NCBI RefSeq assembly: GCF_019931575.1
Contig: NZ_CP082923.1
Coordinates: forward strand, 2,604,001-2,668,000
Origin: Caulobacter segnis
Lineage (GTDB): Bacteria; Pseudomonadota; Alphaproteobacteria; Caulobacterales; Caulobacteraceae
DNA length: 64,000 bases
Direction: 5' to 3'
In this document: piece by piece, positions 63,750 to 64,000 of the stretch
Numbering within the stretch: the stretch's first letter is position 1
Layout: each line of letters opens with the position of its first letter
Translations under genes and position numbers: made by a program
Notes under the pieces: generated by a model
Told to the model about the DNA's origin: nothing
Database searches by the model: none
The model's input: only the letters and a program-made list of their open reading frames with translations

Positions 63750-64000
63750 ATGATGCCGTTCATGGACGCCTGGATCGCCGATCTCTTCAAAGTGGCCGCT
63801 GACAACGCCGGTTTCGCCGGCGCGGTCCTGTTCGCCATGACCTTGCTGGAGGCCCTGCTGATCGTGGGCCTGCTGATCCCGATCCTGGGCGTCATGCTGG
63901 CCGCCGGGGCCCTGGTGGCCCAGGGCGCACTGCATCCGGTCGAGGCGATCCTGTGGTGCAGCGCCGGCGCGGCCGTCGGCGACGCCCTCTCCTACCTGAT
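63750..64000 (+). CDS. DedA family membrane protein (partial, 3' end outside window)
   Basis: The first 83 codons are visible from MMPFMDAWIADLFKVAADNA. LLEALLIVGLLIPILGVMLA and LWCSAGAAVGDALSYL match the start of the DedA/VTT fold (the glutamate helix and G-x-x-x-G-D-x-x-x-Y motif), a family of lipid-carrier flippases. The remainder lies beyond the right edge. Start is the ATG at 63750; an earlier ATG at 63740 is in another frame. Confidence 0.85.
   Translation, partial: MMPFMDAWIADLFKVAADNAGFAGAVLFAMTLLEALLIVGLLIPILGVMLAAGALVAQGALHPVEAILWCSAGAAVGDALSYL

Overview
The window reads as chromosome of an alphaproteobacterium of the Caulobacterales, most likely Caulobacter or a close relative. 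This is inferred from high-GC coding, the gene order tig - clpP - cicA - clpX - lon - hup (cicA between clpP and clpX is a Caulobacter arrangement), an HdaA next to ppk, a nuo operon with Caulobacter-type subunits, and a large TonB-dependent receptor. No phage, plasmid, insertion sequence or CRISPR array was seen.

Region 1 (1-15482, minus strand) is an almost complete complex I operon, read nuoA to nuoN, with nuoN cut by the left edge. Five extra small genes are spliced into it with 1-4 base overlaps: an NTF2-like protein between nuoD and nuoE, two small membrane proteins between nuoE and nuoF, and two small lipoproteins between nuoH and nuoI. NuoL carries a striking His/Asp-rich loop.

Region 2 (15.7-19.7 kb) holds two identical tRNA-Asp genes, a luciferase-like oxidoreductase, a GT4 glycosyltransferase, and a ribbon-helix-helix/SPFH gene pair headed by a perfect 30-bp palindrome, then tRNA-Val.

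Region 3 (19.8-27.9 kb) is the protein quality-control block: HU, Lon, ClpX, the HAD phosphatase CicA, ClpP, trigger factor, and tRNA-Leu. Intrinsic terminators are clear after hup, clpX, clpP and tig.

Region 4 (27.9-40.8 kb) contains nnr (NAD(P)HX repair), a histidine phosphatase with a small coupled partner, the glnB-glnA nitrogen pair, a TonB receptor, an ABM-domain protein, a Kazal-type lipoprotein, two coupled amidohydrolase-family genes (the second without the metal-binding HxH), and parE.

Region 5 (40.8-45.8 kb) is the accessory part: a hairpin-rich intergenic stretch, several families of intergenic palindromic repeats, an EcsC-like gene, a small membrane protein, and a visibly AT-richer island of about 2 kb. 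The island encodes an ABC/RecF-like ATPase and a PIN-domain putative nuclease as a two-gene operon. This cassette is the best candidate for an undescribed, probably defensive or toxic, system.

Region 6 (44.9-64 kb) is mostly housekeeping and signalling: hdaA, ppk, a lipoprotein, a phosphotransferase, ppx, two serine beta-lactamase-fold hydrolases, a B3/B4-domain protein, a LysE-type exporter with a divergent LysR regulator, two hybrid histidine kinases, RNase D, purM-purN, a PRC-barrel protein and the start of a DedA-family gene.
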